From JABDQZ01 sp050049775 (GTDB taxonomy: Bacteria > Pseudomonadota > Gammaproteobacteria > Chromatiales > Chromatiaceae): DNA of 64,000 nucleotides. A program made the translations under genes and the position numbers. This document shows, in pieces, positions 1-10,014 of the stretch (the stretch's first letter is position 1; each line of letters starts with the position of its first letter). Location of the stretch: the NCBI GenBank assembly GCA_050049775.1, contig JASFVP010000011.1:5009-69008 (forward strand). The letters are read 5' to 3'. The notes below the pieces were generated by a model that had not been told where the DNA came from, did not search any database, and saw nothing but the letters and a program-made list of their open reading frames with translations.

Positions 1-35
1 GCAAAGACCAGAACCATCAGGCGGTTTCGGCCTGA
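1..35 (+). CDS. parA: ParA chromosome-partitioning ATPase, 3' end only
   Basis: Only the last ten codons are inside the window, in the frame starting at base 3, ending at TGA 33-35. The tail reads KDQNHQAVSA. The assignment rests on position: it ends 19 bases before the parB start codon, and parA (soj) normally sits immediately upstream of parB in one operon. ParA is a deviant Walker ATPase that moves ParB-parS complexes. No catalytic motif is visible, so this is an inference from gene order. Confidence 0.45.
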   Translation, partial: KDQNHQAVSA

Positions 36-54
36 CAAGACTTTGGAAGAGATT

Positions 55-963
55 ATGTCTGCAAAAAAACGAGGATTGGGCCGCGGCCTGGATGCATTGC
101 TGGGTGGTTCGGTCAAGGAAGCCAAACTGACGGCGGTGCCGACGCCATCGGCAGAAAGTCCCGATAATTCGACGTTGTCGACCTTGCCGATCGATTTGAT
201 CCAGCGTGGCAAATACCAGCCACGGCGCAATTTTGACCAGGACAAATTGCAGGAACTGGCCGACTCGATTGCCGCGCAGGGCGTGATCCAGCCGATCGTG
301 GTGCGGCCGATTGAAGACGGTCGTTACGAGATCATTGCCGGTGAACGTCGCTGGCGCGCCAGCCAGCTGGCTTCCTTGCAGGACATTCCGGTGATTATCC
401 AGAAGGTTGATGACCAGACCGCCATGGCCATCGGCCTGATCGAAAACATCCAGCGTGACGATCTCAATCCGCTGGAGGAAGCCAATGCCTTGCAGCGCCT
501 GCTCAATGAATTCGGTCTGACGCATCAGCAGATCGCCCAGGCGGTCGGCAAGTCGCGCACCACCGTGACCAATTTCCTGCGCCTGCTGGAACTCAATGAC
601 ACGGTCAAGAAAATGCTCGATGAACGCCAGATCGATATGGGACACGCCAAGGCGCTGCTCGGCCTGAAGGACAAGGACCAGACGCGCGCTGCGCGCCAGG
701 TGGTCGACCACGGCCTGTCGGTACGCGAGACCGAAAAGCTGGTGCGCCGCCTGCAGGGCATCGCCGATGCCGGCGGTGAGGAACCGCCCAAGACGGCCAA
801 AACCGCACGCATCGATCCGGATGTGGCCCGGCTGCAGGACAACCTGGCCGACAAGCTCGGCGCAAAAGTGGTGATAAAACAGTCATCTGCCGGCAAGGGC
901 CAGCTGATCATCGGCTATAACAGCCTGGATGAGCTGGACGGCATCATCGACCACATCCACTAG
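55..963 (+). CDS. parB: ParB family chromosome-partitioning protein
   Basis: A 302-residue ParB/Spo0J protein that binds parS sites near the origin, loads as a CTP-dependent clamp and works with ParA to segregate chromosomes. The N-terminus has the usual basic GLGRGLDALLGG segment. A ParB/Srx domain follows with the arginine-rich GERRWRA box (about residues 100-106), then the helix-turn-helix around QQIAQAVGKSRTTV, and a C-terminal dimerisation region. ATG 55 is preferred over an in-frame TTG at 43 because GGAAGAG lies just upstream of it and the protein then begins MSAKKRGLG as in the family. It is followed by the atp operon, an arrangement typical of the origin region in gammaproteobacteria. 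I saw no full parS palindrome in the window. Confidence 0.96.
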   Translation: MSAKKRGLGRGLDALLGGSVKEAKLTAVPTPSAESPDNSTLSTLPIDLIQRGKYQPRRNFDQDKLQELADSIAAQGVIQPIVVRPIEDGRYEIIAGERRWRASQLASLQDIPVIIQKVDDQTAMAIGLIENIQRDDLNPLEEANALQRLLNEFGLTHQQIAQAVGKSRTTVTNFLRLLELNDTVKKMLDERQIDMGHAKALLGLKDKDQTRAARQVVDHGLSVRETEKLVRRLQGIADAGGEEPPKTAKTARIDPDVARLQDNLADKLGAKVVIKQSSAGKGQLIIGYNSLDELDGIIDHIH

Positions 964-1025
964 CACAGATAACCATATCCAATAGGATTGATAATTATAT
1001 CCATTGGCAATAATGGCCGATTAAA

Positions 1026-1054
1026 TTGACCTTATGATACAGGCCGCATATACT
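1026..1054 (+). promoter_or_regulatory. Sigma-70-type promoter of the atp operon
   Basis: TTGACC (1026-1031) and TATACT (1049-1054) are separated by exactly 17 bases, both one mismatch from consensus. Transcription would start near 1061, giving a leader of about 20 bases before atpI. The site lies in the 117-base gap between parB and atpI, so the ATP synthase genes probably have their own promoter. Confidence 0.75.
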
Positions 1055-1080
1055 CTGCTCGCCTTTTCGGCTCGGGTCTG

Positions 1081-1467
1081 ATGGCGGCGGTTATGCGGAC
1101 TCGGGATACTCAATATCTTGTCAGGCTGATCAAAAGCCAGCTGCTGGTTCTGGTCGTCGTGACGGCACTGCTGTTACCATTCGGGTTGATGGCGGCTGCT
1201 TCCGGATTGGCGGGAGGCTTGATTTCAGTCGGGTCCAGTAGCGTAATGTGGTTACTGGCCTTCAGAAAGTACACAGCCCAGCAACCGGATAAAATTTTGG
1301 CGCATTTTTATGCCGCTGAAATTGCCAAGCTGACGTTTACAATCGTGGGTTTGGGTTTAATCATAGCGTTATTTGAGACAGTCAACATTGTGGTGTTGGT
1401 TGTGGTTTATTTTGTAACCCAGGTTATACCTGCAATCATTCAGGGCATTGCGGGCAGTAGAGGCTAG
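1081..1467 (+). CDS. atpI: ATP synthase subunit I
   Basis: A 128-residue membrane protein of the AtpI family, first gene of the atp operon. AtpI assists c-ring assembly and possibly Mg2+ handling, but is not part of the final enzyme. Four hydrophobic segments are visible, at about residues 18-38, 42-60, 75-95 and 98-118, with short basic loops. The start at ATG 1081 has no good ribosome-binding site; ATG 1093 is an alternative that removes four residues. It ends two bases before atpB. Identification rests on position and topology, since this family is poorly conserved. Confidence 0.88.
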   Translation: MAAVMRTRDTQYLVRLIKSQLLVLVVVTALLLPFGLMAAASGLAGGLISVGSSSVMWLLAFRKYTAQQPDKILAHFYAAEIAKLTFTIVGLGLIIALFETVNIVVLVVVYFVTQVIPAIIQGIAGSRG

Positions 1468-1469
1468 AA

Positions 1470-2357
1470 ATGTCGGCAGACACTTTGACATCATCGGAAT
1501 ACATCAAGCATCACCTCACCAACCTGACGTATGGCCAATTCCCCGATGGTCACTGGGGCCTGGCGCATTCCGCTGAAGAAGCCAAGGAAATGGGTTTCTG
1601 GGCCATTCATGTCGACACCATGTTCTGGTCGATCGCACTCGGTATTTTCTTCCTGTTCCTGTTCATGAAAGCGGCCAGGACCGCCACTTCCGGCGTACCC
1701 GGCAAGTTACAGAATTTTGCTGAATGGATTGTCGAGTTCATCGACACAAGTGTGCGCGGTTCCTTTACCGCTAAGAATGACTTGGTTGCCCCGTTGGCAC
1801 TGACCATCTTTATCTGGATTTTCCTCATGAACACCATGGATCTGGTGCCGGTCGATCTGATCCCGCGCCTGGTCGCCGAAGGCGCACACATGTTCTTCGG
1901 TGCAGACCCACATCATGTTTACATGAAGGTCGTACCTTCTACTGATCCAAATGCCACCTTTGGTATGGCCATCGGCGTATTCCTGCTGGTGCTGTATTAC
2001 AGCATCAAGATCAAAGGTGTTGGCGGCTTTGTTGGTGAACTGACCCTGCAGCCGTTCTCATCTGATAACCCGGTCATGAAGGCTTCGTTTGTACCGGTCA
2101 ATTTCCTGCTCGAATTTGTCAGCCTGATCGCCAAACCGATTTCGCTGGCCCTGCGTCTGTTCGGCAACATGTATGCCGGCGAAATGATCTTTATCCTGAT
2201 CGCCATCATGTACAGCGCCGGTGCTGTCCTGGGGCTGTTCGGCGGTGTGCTACAGCTGGGCTGGGCCATCTTCCACATTCTGGTGATCACGCTGCAAGCA
2301 TTCATTTTCATGACGCTGACCATCGTCTACCTCGACATGGCGCATCACGAACACTAA
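1470..2357 (+). CDS. atpB: F1Fo ATP synthase subunit a
   Basis: Subunit a (295 residues) forms the proton half-channels next to the c-ring in the inner membrane. The key arginine is Arg229 in the conserved SLALRLFGNM stretch, matching the essential Arg210 of E. coli. Five to six hydrophobic helices are visible, and the C-terminal segment ends in the family pattern of an aromatic/aliphatic helix followed by MAHHEH. Residues 135-160 form a somewhat long periplasmic loop. It begins two bases after the atpI stop, so translation is probably coupled. Confidence 0.98.
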   Translation: MSADTLTSSEYIKHHLTNLTYGQFPDGHWGLAHSAEEAKEMGFWAIHVDTMFWSIALGIFFLFLFMKAARTATSGVPGKLQNFAEWIVEFIDTSVRGSFTAKNDLVAPLALTIFIWIFLMNTMDLVPVDLIPRLVAEGAHMFFGADPHHVYMKVVPSTDPNATFGMAIGVFLLVLYYSIKIKGVGGFVGELTLQPFSSDNPVMKASFVPVNFLLEFVSLIAKPISLALRLFGNMYAGEMIFILIAIMYSAGAVLGLFGGVLQLGWAIFHILVITLQAFIFMTLTIVYLDMAHHEH

Positions 2358-2407
2358 ATCTTTAGATTTTTTATTATTAACATTTTGAAATAAAACGGGA
2401 GATCAAA

Positions 2408-2638
2408 ATGGAACAAGCACTGCTGTATATAGCCGGCGCAATTATGATGGGTCTTGGTGCCCTGGGCGCTGCGGTTGGTATCGGCGTTTTGGGTGGCCGC
2501 TTTCTCGAAGGCGCAGCTCGTCAGCCGGAACTGATTCCGATGTTAAGAACCCAGTTCTTTATCGTCATGGGTCTGGTCGACGCGGTACCGATGATCGCCG
2601 TCGGTCTGGCCATGTATGTTCTGTTTGCGGTTGCTTGA
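2408..2638 (+). CDS. atpE: F1Fo ATP synthase subunit c
   Basis: A 76-residue two-helix hairpin proteolipid that forms the rotating c-ring. The proton-carrying carboxylate is Asp58 in GLVDAVPMI, and the polar loop that contacts F1 is Arg38-Gln39-Pro40. The first helix has the glycine/alanine-rich packing motif (GAAVGIGVLGG). There is no sodium-binding signature such as Q/E in helix 1 with ES/T in helix 2, so this is a proton-type ring. A good Shine-Dalgarno (GGGAG) precedes ATG 2408. Confidence 0.98.
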   Translation: MEQALLYIAGAIMMGLGALGAAVGIGVLGGRFLEGAARQPELIPMLRTQFFIVMGLVDAVPMIAVGLAMYVLFAVA

Positions 2639-2694
2639 TCACTCACAGCAGTTCGAACAGTTTTGTTAAAACGCTTTAAATCCGAGGTTTCGGG

Positions 2695-3165
2695 ATGAAC
2701 ATCAATCTGACATTAATCGGTCAGCTGATATCCTTTGTGGTGTTTGTGTGGTTCACAATGAAGTTTGTGTGGACACCCATAATGAATGCCCTGGAGCAGC
2801 GTCGTAAAGAAATCGCCGATGGTCTGGCGGCCGCTGAACGTGGCCAGCATGAGCAGGAACTGGCCAAGGAACGCGCCAAGGAAGCCCTGCACGAAGCCAA
2901 GCAACAGGCGGCGGAAATCGTCAATCAGGCGCACAAGCGTGCGGCCGAGATCGTCGATGAAGCCAAGGATGACGCCAAGGTTGAAGGTGAGCGCATCCTG
3001 ACAGCGGCCAAGGCCGAGATCGAGCAGGAAATTAACCGTGCTCGTGAAGACCTGCGTGAAAAGGTTGCCGTGTTGGTCATTACCGGTGCAGAAAAAATTC
3101 TGCAAAAAGAGATCAACGCGGACGTCCACAACGATGTTGTCAGCAACATCGCCGGACAGATCTAG
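2695..3165 (+). CDS. atpF: F1Fo ATP synthase subunit b
   Basis: Subunit b (156 residues) is the peripheral stalk that holds F1 still against the rotating c-ring. It has one N-terminal membrane helix (about residues 5-25), then a long charged helix rich in alanine, glutamate and lysine that dimerises as a right-handed coiled coil. The length equals that of the E. coli protein (156). There is one b gene only, with no b-prime, as in other non-photosynthetic gammaproteobacteria. Confidence 0.97.
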   Translation: MNINLTLIGQLISFVVFVWFTMKFVWTPIMNALEQRRKEIADGLAAAERGQHEQELAKERAKEALHEAKQQAAEIVNQAHKRAAEIVDEAKDDAKVEGERILTAAKAEIEQEINRAREDLREKVAVLVITGAEKILQKEINADVHNDVVSNIAGQI

Positions 3166-3173
3166 GATAAAAC

Positions 3174-3713
3174 ATGGCTGCTGAAATTAGCTCAATTGCA
3201 AGGCCATACGCAGAAGCGATTTTTGCCACCGCGACTGAATCCGGCAAACTGGATAACTGGTCTGACATGCTGCAATTGCTGGCATCGATTGTCGGTGATG
3301 CGTCCATGACCAACGTCATCGGCAACCCGGCGATTGACCGAGGCAGCATGAGCAAGTTGCTGCTTGACATCACGGGCGACAATTTGTCCGAGCAGGGCCA
3401 GAACCTGGTCAAGCTGCTGGTGCAGAACGACCGTGTTGCCGTCCTGCCCGAAATCGCTGCGCAATTCGAAGCGTTAAAAAATCAAAGCCAAGGCGCCATC
3501 GAAGTCGTGGTCACTTCAGCTTTTGACATGAACTCTGCCCAGGAACAGTTGCTGGCTGATGCGTTGAAAAAGAAATTCAACAAAAACATCACTATCAGCA
3601 GCAAGACCGACACAAGCTTGATGGGCGGCATTCATATCAAGGCCGGTGACATGGTCATTGATGGCTCAATTAAGGGACAGCTGCACCAGCTGGCCAATGA
3701 ATTAGGTATCTAA
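3174..3713 (+). CDS. atpH: F1Fo ATP synthase subunit delta
   Basis: Subunit delta (179 residues) joins the b dimer to the top of the alpha3-beta3 head. The N-terminal helical domain opens with the family pattern ARPYAEAIF (residues 8-16), and the C-terminal domain holds the conserved GGIHIKAGDMVIDGSI segment, the signature region of the delta/OSCP family. It starts eight bases after the atpF stop. Confidence 0.97.
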   Translation: MAAEISSIARPYAEAIFATATESGKLDNWSDMLQLLASIVGDASMTNVIGNPAIDRGSMSKLLLDITGDNLSEQGQNLVKLLVQNDRVAVLPEIAAQFEALKNQSQGAIEVVVTSAFDMNSAQEQLLADALKKKFNKNITISSKTDTSLMGGIHIKAGDMVIDGSIKGQLHQLANELGI

Positions 3714-3726
3714 ACGAGAAGCCGAC

Positions 3727-5268
3727 ATGCAACTCAATCCATCTGAAATCAGTGAACTGATTAAGAAGAAGATCGAATCCTTCGATCTCGACACAGAAGC
3801 CCACACCGAAGGCACCGTAGTAAGCCTGAGTGACGGTATCGCGCGTATCCACGGTTTGTCCGACGTCATGTCGTACGAAATGCTGGAATTTCCCGGTAGC
3901 GTTTTTGGCTTGGCCCTGAACCTGGAAAGGGATTCGGTCGGTGCGGTAATCCTGGGTGACTACAAGGCCATTACCGAAGGCGATTCGGTCAAATGCACCG
4001 GCAAGGTTCTGCAGGTGCCGACCGGCAGAAGCCTGCTGGGTCGTGTGGTGGATGCACTGGGTAACCCGATGGACGGTAAGGGTCCGATCGAGGATGCCGT
4101 CATGTCGCCCATCGAAAAAGTGGCGCCCGGCGTTATTGAAAGAAAATCGGTCGACCAGCCGGTACAGACCGGCCTCAAGGCGATTGATGCGATGGTCCCG
4201 GTAGGTCGTGGCCAGCGTGAATTGATCATCGGTGACCGCCAGACTGGTAAGTCAGCCATCGGCATCGATGCCATCATCAACCAGAAAGGCACCGGTGTTA
4301 AATGTGTCTATGTGGCTGTCGGCCAGAAGAACTCAACCATTGCCCAGGTGGTGCGCAAGCTCGAAGAGCACGATGCGCTGGAACACACCATCATCGTGGC
4401 CGCACCGGCAGCAGATTCTGCAGCGATGCAGTTCATTGCGCCCTACACCGGTTGCACCATGGGAGAATACTTCCGCGACCGCGGTGAAGATGCCCTGATC
4501 ATTTATGATGACCTCACCAAGCAGGCCTGGGCCTATCGCCAGGTATCGCTGCTGCTGAGAAGACCGCCGGGTCGTGAAGCCTATCCGGGTGACGTATTTT
4601 ATCTGCACTCACGTCTGCTGGAACGCGCGGCCCGCGTCAACGCCGCCTACGTGGAAAAATTCACCAACGGCGAAGTCAAGGGCCAGACCGGGTCCCTGAC
4701 GGCATTCCCGATCATCGAAACCCAGGCGGGTGACGTATCGGCGTTCGTACCGACCAACGTGATCTCGATCACCGATGGTCAGATCTTCCTCGAATCCGAT
4801 CTGTTCAACGCTAACATCCGTCCGGCCATCAACGCCGGTCTGTCGGTATCGCGTGTCGGTGGTGCGGCACAGACCAAGATCATCAAGAAGCTCGGCGGCG
4901 GTGTGCGTCTGGCGTTGGCGCAGTTCCGTGAACTGGCGGCGTTCTCACAGTTTGCATCCGATCTCGACGAAGCCACGCGTAAGCAGTTGCAACGTGGCGA
5001 GCGTGTCACCGAGCTCATGAAGCAGAGCCAGTACTCGCCGATGAGCGTGGCCGAAATGGCGGTTTCGCTGTTTGCTGCCAACGAAGGCTACCTGGATGAT
5101 GTTGAAGCCAATAAGGTGGTCGATTTCGAGGCGGCGTTGCAGTCCTACATGAAAAGCGCGCAGGCGTCCTTGATGGACAAGATCAACACCGAAACTGACT
5201 ACAATGACGAAGTCGCCGAAGCGCTGCATGCAGCGATCAAGGACTTCAAGGCAACCAACACCTGGTAA
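3727..5268 (+). CDS. atpA: F1Fo ATP synthase subunit alpha
   Basis: Subunit alpha (513 residues, the standard length) is the regulatory nucleotide-binding subunit of F1. The P-loop is GDRQTGKS at 169-176. An N-terminal beta-barrel and a C-terminal helical domain flank the RecA-like core, and the ATP synthase alpha/beta signature PAINAGLSVSRVG is present. The gene sits 13 bases after atpH. Confidence 0.99.
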   Translation: MQLNPSEISELIKKKIESFDLDTEAHTEGTVVSLSDGIARIHGLSDVMSYEMLEFPGSVFGLALNLERDSVGAVILGDYKAITEGDSVKCTGKVLQVPTGRSLLGRVVDALGNPMDGKGPIEDAVMSPIEKVAPGVIERKSVDQPVQTGLKAIDAMVPVGRGQRELIIGDRQTGKSAIGIDAIINQKGTGVKCVYVAVGQKNSTIAQVVRKLEEHDALEHTIIVAAPAADSAAMQFIAPYTGCTMGEYFRDRGEDALIIYDDLTKQAWAYRQVSLLLRRPPGREAYPGDVFYLHSRLLERAARVNAAYVEKFTNGEVKGQTGSLTAFPIIETQAGDVSAFVPTNVISITDGQIFLESDLFNANIRPAINAGLSVSRVGGAAQTKIIKKLGGGVRLALAQFRELAAFSQFASDLDEATRKQLQRGERVTELMKQSQYSPMSVAEMAVSLFAANEGYLDDVEANKVVDFEAALQSYMKSAQASLMDKINTETDYNDEVAEALHAAIKDFKATNTW

Positions 5269-5302
5269 GCGATTCAGGCGATCAAGATAAAGGCAAGGCT
5301 CT

Positions 5303-6163
5303 ATGGCTGTCGGAAAAGAAATTCGCACGCAGATCAACAGCGTAAAAAATACGCAAAAGATTACCAGCGCAATGGAAATGGTCGCCGCATCCAAGATGCG
5401 CAAGGCCAAGGATCGCATGTCTGCGACCCGTCCTTATGCGGATAAAATGAAAGCGGTGATTTCGCACCTGGCGCAAGCACATCCGGAATACAAGCATCCG
5501 TTCATGCTGGATCGCCAGGTCAAACGTGTCGGTTTCATTATTGTCTCGTCCGATCGTGGTTTGTGCGGCGGCCTCAACAGCAACCTGTTTCGAAAGCTGA
5601 CGCGTGAAATCGGCACCTTGCAGCAGGATGGTATGGAAGCCGACTTCTGTGTGATTGGCGCCAAGGCATTGGCCTTTTTCCGTCGCATGGGTGGCAAGGT
5701 GCATGCCCAGGCAACCCATCTTGGCGATGCGCCGCGCATTGATGATCTGATCGGCACCGTGAAAGTCATGCTCGACAAGTTCAACGAGGGTGAGCTTGAC
5801 CGGATTTATGTGGCGTACAACAGCTTCGTCAACACCATGACGCAGGAGCCGACCATTGAGCAACTGATTCCGATCGCTGCGGAACAGGATGAATCGCTCA
5901 AACATCACTGGGACTACATCTACGAGCCGGATTCGAAAGAAGTGCTGGATGGCTTGTTGACCCGTTATGTCGAGTCACTGGTGTATCAGGCGGTCGTGGA
6001 AAACGCGGCTTGCGAACAGTCGGCGCGCATGGTCGCCATGAAGGCTGCTACCGACAACGCCGGCAACCTGATTGACGATCTGCAGTTGATTTACAACAAG
6101 GCCAGACAGGCGGCGATCACCCAGGAAATTTCGGAAATCGTCAGTGGTGCTGCGGCCGTTTAA
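5303..6163 (+). CDS. atpG: F1Fo ATP synthase subunit gamma
   Basis: Subunit gamma (286 residues) is the central rotating shaft. The N-terminal helix (KEIRTQINSVKNTQKITSAM) and the C-terminal helix (ENAACEQSARMVAMKAATDNAG) form the coiled coil that turns inside the alpha-beta ring; both match the family signatures. The middle Rossmann-like domain contains SSDRGLCGGLN. Length is as in E. coli (287). Confidence 0.98.
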   Translation: MAVGKEIRTQINSVKNTQKITSAMEMVAASKMRKAKDRMSATRPYADKMKAVISHLAQAHPEYKHPFMLDRQVKRVGFIIVSSDRGLCGGLNSNLFRKLTREIGTLQQDGMEADFCVIGAKALAFFRRMGGKVHAQATHLGDAPRIDDLIGTVKVMLDKFNEGELDRIYVAYNSFVNTMTQEPTIEQLIPIAAEQDESLKHHWDYIYEPDSKEVLDGLLTRYVESLVYQAVVENAACEQSARMVAMKAATDNAGNLIDDLQLIYNKARQAAITQEISEIVSGAAAV

Positions 6164-6230
6164 CAGAATTTTGTGTTTCAGCGATTTGTGCTGGAACTAA
6201 CGAGAATTTGGATATTAAGAGGAACCGGTA

Positions 6231-7613
<1,383 letters not shown>

Positions 7614-7630
7614 TCAGTCGGGGATTTGAA

Positions 7631-8056
7631 ATGTCGATGACAATACATGTCGATATCGTCAGTGCCGAAGGCGAGCTGTTTTCCGGAACCGGGGAAATGG
7701 TCTACGTGCCCGCGATCATGGGCGAAGTCGGCATTGCTCCGCGACACACGCCGTTTGTCACCCAGATCAAACCGGGTGATGTGCGCGTCGCCAATGGTGA
7801 CAAGGTCGAGCATTTTTACGTTTCCGGCGGCATGCTTGAAGTTCAGCCTCATGTTGTCACCATACTGGCCGATACAGCGGTAAGAGCAACTGACCTGGAT
7901 GAAGCGGCGGCAATGGAGGCCAAGCGACGCGCTGAAGATGCGCTGGTCAATCAGCAATCCGACTTTGAATATGCCAAGGCCAAGGCGGAGCTTGCCGAAG
8001 CAGTCGCGCAATTACGCGCCATTCAGAAAATTCGCAAGGGTTCGGGCGGCAAATAA
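7631..8056 (+). CDS. atpC: F1Fo ATP synthase subunit epsilon
   Basis: Subunit epsilon (141 residues) links gamma to the c-ring and inhibits ATP hydrolysis through its C-terminal helices. The N-terminal beta-sandwich begins MTIHVDIVSAEGELFSG, as in the family, and the alanine/glutamate-rich helical hairpin covers about residues 90-135. It is the last gene of the operon: a terminator follows within 32 bases. Confidence 0.97.
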   Translation: MSMTIHVDIVSAEGELFSGTGEMVYVPAIMGEVGIAPRHTPFVTQIKPGDVRVANGDKVEHFYVSGGMLEVQPHVVTILADTAVRATDLDEAAAMEAKRRAEDALVNQQSDFEYAKAKAELAEAVAQLRAIQKIRKGSGGK

Positions 8057-8087
8057 AGCATCCATTCGCAACCTGGTGAGAAACATA

Positions 8088-8119
8088 CGGCTCTAACGGA
8101 AACGCTAGAGCCGTTTTAA
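8088..8119 (+). terminator. Rho-independent terminator of the atp operon
   Basis: CGGCTCTA (8088-8095) pairs perfectly with TAGAGCCG (8106-8113) around a ten-base loop and runs into TTTTAATTTT. It separates atpC from the FKBP gene. Confidence 0.85.
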
Positions 8120-8136
8120 TTTTTACGGCTGGTAAC

Positions 8137-8625
8137 ATGACACAGAAAATTGAGCCGGGTAAATACGTCTCCCTGACTTACGTGATCAAAGACGAAACCG
8201 GCAGCCTGTTGGAACAGAATGACATCCCGGTCGGCTATGTGTTTGGCGGCGACACCGAACTGCTTGGCGGTATGGACAAGATCATGCTGGGTAAAACAGC
8301 CGGGGAAGAAGTGGTTGCGGAATTCCCGCCGGAAAAAGGCTTTGGTGATAAAGACCCGAGCCTGATCTTTACCGACGAACTGGAAAACGTGCCCGAGCAG
8401 TATCGTTTTGTCGGTGCCGAGGTACAGATGCAAAATGCCGAAGGCGAAACCAAAACTTTTTATGTGTCAAAAATCGAAAACGGCAAGTTGACGGTAGACG
8501 GCAATCATCCGTTGGCTGGCAAGACGTTGTCATTAAGTGTAAAAATTCTTGAAGTGCGTGATTCAACCGAGGAAGATATTATGACTTCGGGCATTCACAG
8601 TACTGATCTGAAGTCACTGAATTAA
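8137..8625 (+). CDS. FKBP-type peptidyl-prolyl cis-trans isomerase (SlyD-like)
   Basis: A 162-residue cytoplasmic FKBP-fold isomerase/chaperone of the SlyD/FkpB group. It catalyses proline isomerisation in client proteins. The FKBP core is split by an insert-in-flap domain, as in SlyD: the first core part (residues 5-70, GKYVSLTYVIKDETG and FPPEKGFG), the insert (about 75-130), and the returning core strand TLSLSVKILEVRDST. The metal-binding His/Cys-rich tail of enterobacterial SlyD is absent, so I do not call it slyD. It lies alone between the atp terminator and glmU, with no signal peptide. Confidence 0.88.
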   Translation: MTQKIEPGKYVSLTYVIKDETGSLLEQNDIPVGYVFGGDTELLGGMDKIMLGKTAGEEVVAEFPPEKGFGDKDPSLIFTDELENVPEQYRFVGAEVQMQNAEGETKTFYVSKIENGKLTVDGNHPLAGKTLSLSVKILEVRDSTEEDIMTSGIHSTDLKSLN

Positions 8626-8640
8626 CAGGGATCAATAATA

Positions 8641-10002
8641 ATGAAGCTGGGAGTTGTGATTTTAGCCGCGGGCCAGGGAACCCGCATGAAGTCAAACCTG
8701 CCCAAGGTCTTACACTCGCTGGCCGGCAAACCGATGCTGGCGCATGTCGTTGCCGCCGCGCGACAACTGCAGCCGCATAAAGTCATCGTGGTTTACGGTC
8801 ACGGTGGCGACAAGGTGCAACAGGCCTTACCCGATACCGACCTGCTCTGGGTCGAACAGGCCGAGCAGCATGGCACCGGCCATGCCGTGCAACAGGCCTT
8901 GCCGTTGCTTGATGATGTCGACAGGGTGCTGATTCTTTACGGCGACGTGCCATTGATAAATCCCAATGCCCTGCGGGAACTCATTGACCGCAATACCGCC
9001 CTGGCGCTGCTGACGGTGATGCTCGATGATCCGAGCGGCTATGGTCGCATCATCCGTGACAGCGACCGTGTGATTCAGGCGATTGTCGAACAGAAAGATG
9101 CCACGCCGGATCAGTTGGCGGTAACGGAAATCAATACCGGCATCATGTCGGTGAGTCAGCCACAGCTGAACAACTGGCTGGGTCGGCTATCCAATGACAA
9201 TGCCCAGGGCGAATATTATCTGACCGATATCGTCGGCTTTGCGGTTGAAGCCGCGGTGATGGTGGAAGCCTCGCACCCTCTCAGTGATATGGAGGTTATC
9301 GGCGTCAACGATCGTATGCAACTGGCGCAGCTGGAGCGGCGCTTCCAGATGGCCAATGCGACTCGCCTCATGCAACAGGGCGTTACGCTGGTCGATCCGG
9401 CCCGCTTTGACTTACGTGGTCAATTGTCCCCCGGCAAGGATGTTTACATCGACGTCAATGTCATTATCGAAGGCGATGTCGAACTGGGAGATGGTGTTTG
9501 TATCGGTGCCAATACGGTGCTGCGCAATTGCAAAGTCGCTCAAGGTGTCAGCATTCTGGAAAACTGCGTCATCGAGGACGCTGACATCGGTGCGGCGTGC
9601 AAAATCGGCCCCTTCTCGAGAATTCGTCCGGGTACGGTGCTCGAAGGTGAAGCACACATCGGCAACTTTGTTGAAATCAAGAATTCGACCATTGCGCCGG
9701 GTAGCAAAGTCAATCATCTTAGCTATATTGGTGACAGTTTGCTGGGTAGCGGCGTCAACATCGGTGCGGGCACCATCACCTGCAATTACGATGGCGCCAA
9801 CAAACATCGCACCGTCATTGGTGATGGCGCATTTATCGGTTCCAACTCAGCCCTTGTGGCACCGGTGCAGATTGCAGAAGGTGCGACCATTGGCGCTGGT
9901 TCTGTGATTTCCAAAGATGCCGAAGCCAATAAACTGACGCTGGCGCGCGCCCGTCAGGTCACCATCGAAAACTGGCAGCGACCGGTCAAAAATAAAAAAT
10001 AG
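8641..10002 (+). CDS. glmU: Bifunctional GlcNAc-1-P uridyltransferase / GlcN-1-P acetyltransferase
   Basis: GlmU (453 residues) makes UDP-GlcNAc, the precursor of peptidoglycan and lipopolysaccharide. The N-terminal pyrophosphorylase domain has LAAGQGTRMKS (residues 7-17) and the YGDVP metal site near residue 100. The C-terminal acetyltransferase is a left-handed beta-helix of hexapeptide repeats (about 250-440), including NFVEIKNS and GAGTITCNYDG, the CoA and sugar site. It is followed 12 bases later by glmS, making a two-gene amino-sugar operon next to atp. Confidence 0.98.
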   Translation: MKLGVVILAAGQGTRMKSNLPKVLHSLAGKPMLAHVVAAARQLQPHKVIVVYGHGGDKVQQALPDTDLLWVEQAEQHGTGHAVQQALPLLDDVDRVLILYGDVPLINPNALRELIDRNTALALLTVMLDDPSGYGRIIRDSDRVIQAIVEQKDATPDQLAVTEINTGIMSVSQPQLNNWLGRLSNDNAQGEYYLTDIVGFAVEAAVMVEASHPLSDMEVIGVNDRMQLAQLERRFQMANATRLMQQGVTLVDPARFDLRGQLSPGKDVYIDVNVIIEGDVELGDGVCIGANTVLRNCKVAQGVSILENCVIEDADIGAACKIGPFSRIRPGTVLEGEAHIGNFVEIKNSTIAPGSKVNHLSYIGDSLLGSGVNIGAGTITCNYDGANKHRTVIGDGAFIGSNSALVAPVQIAEGATIGAGSVISKDAEANKLTLARARQVTIENWQRPVKNKK

Positions 10003-10014
10003 AGGCTATTTATC

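Noticed and set aside
1..1080. parS sites near parB
   Set aside because: I found no 16-base palindrome close to TGTTTCACGTGAAACA by eye in or around parB; none is claimed.
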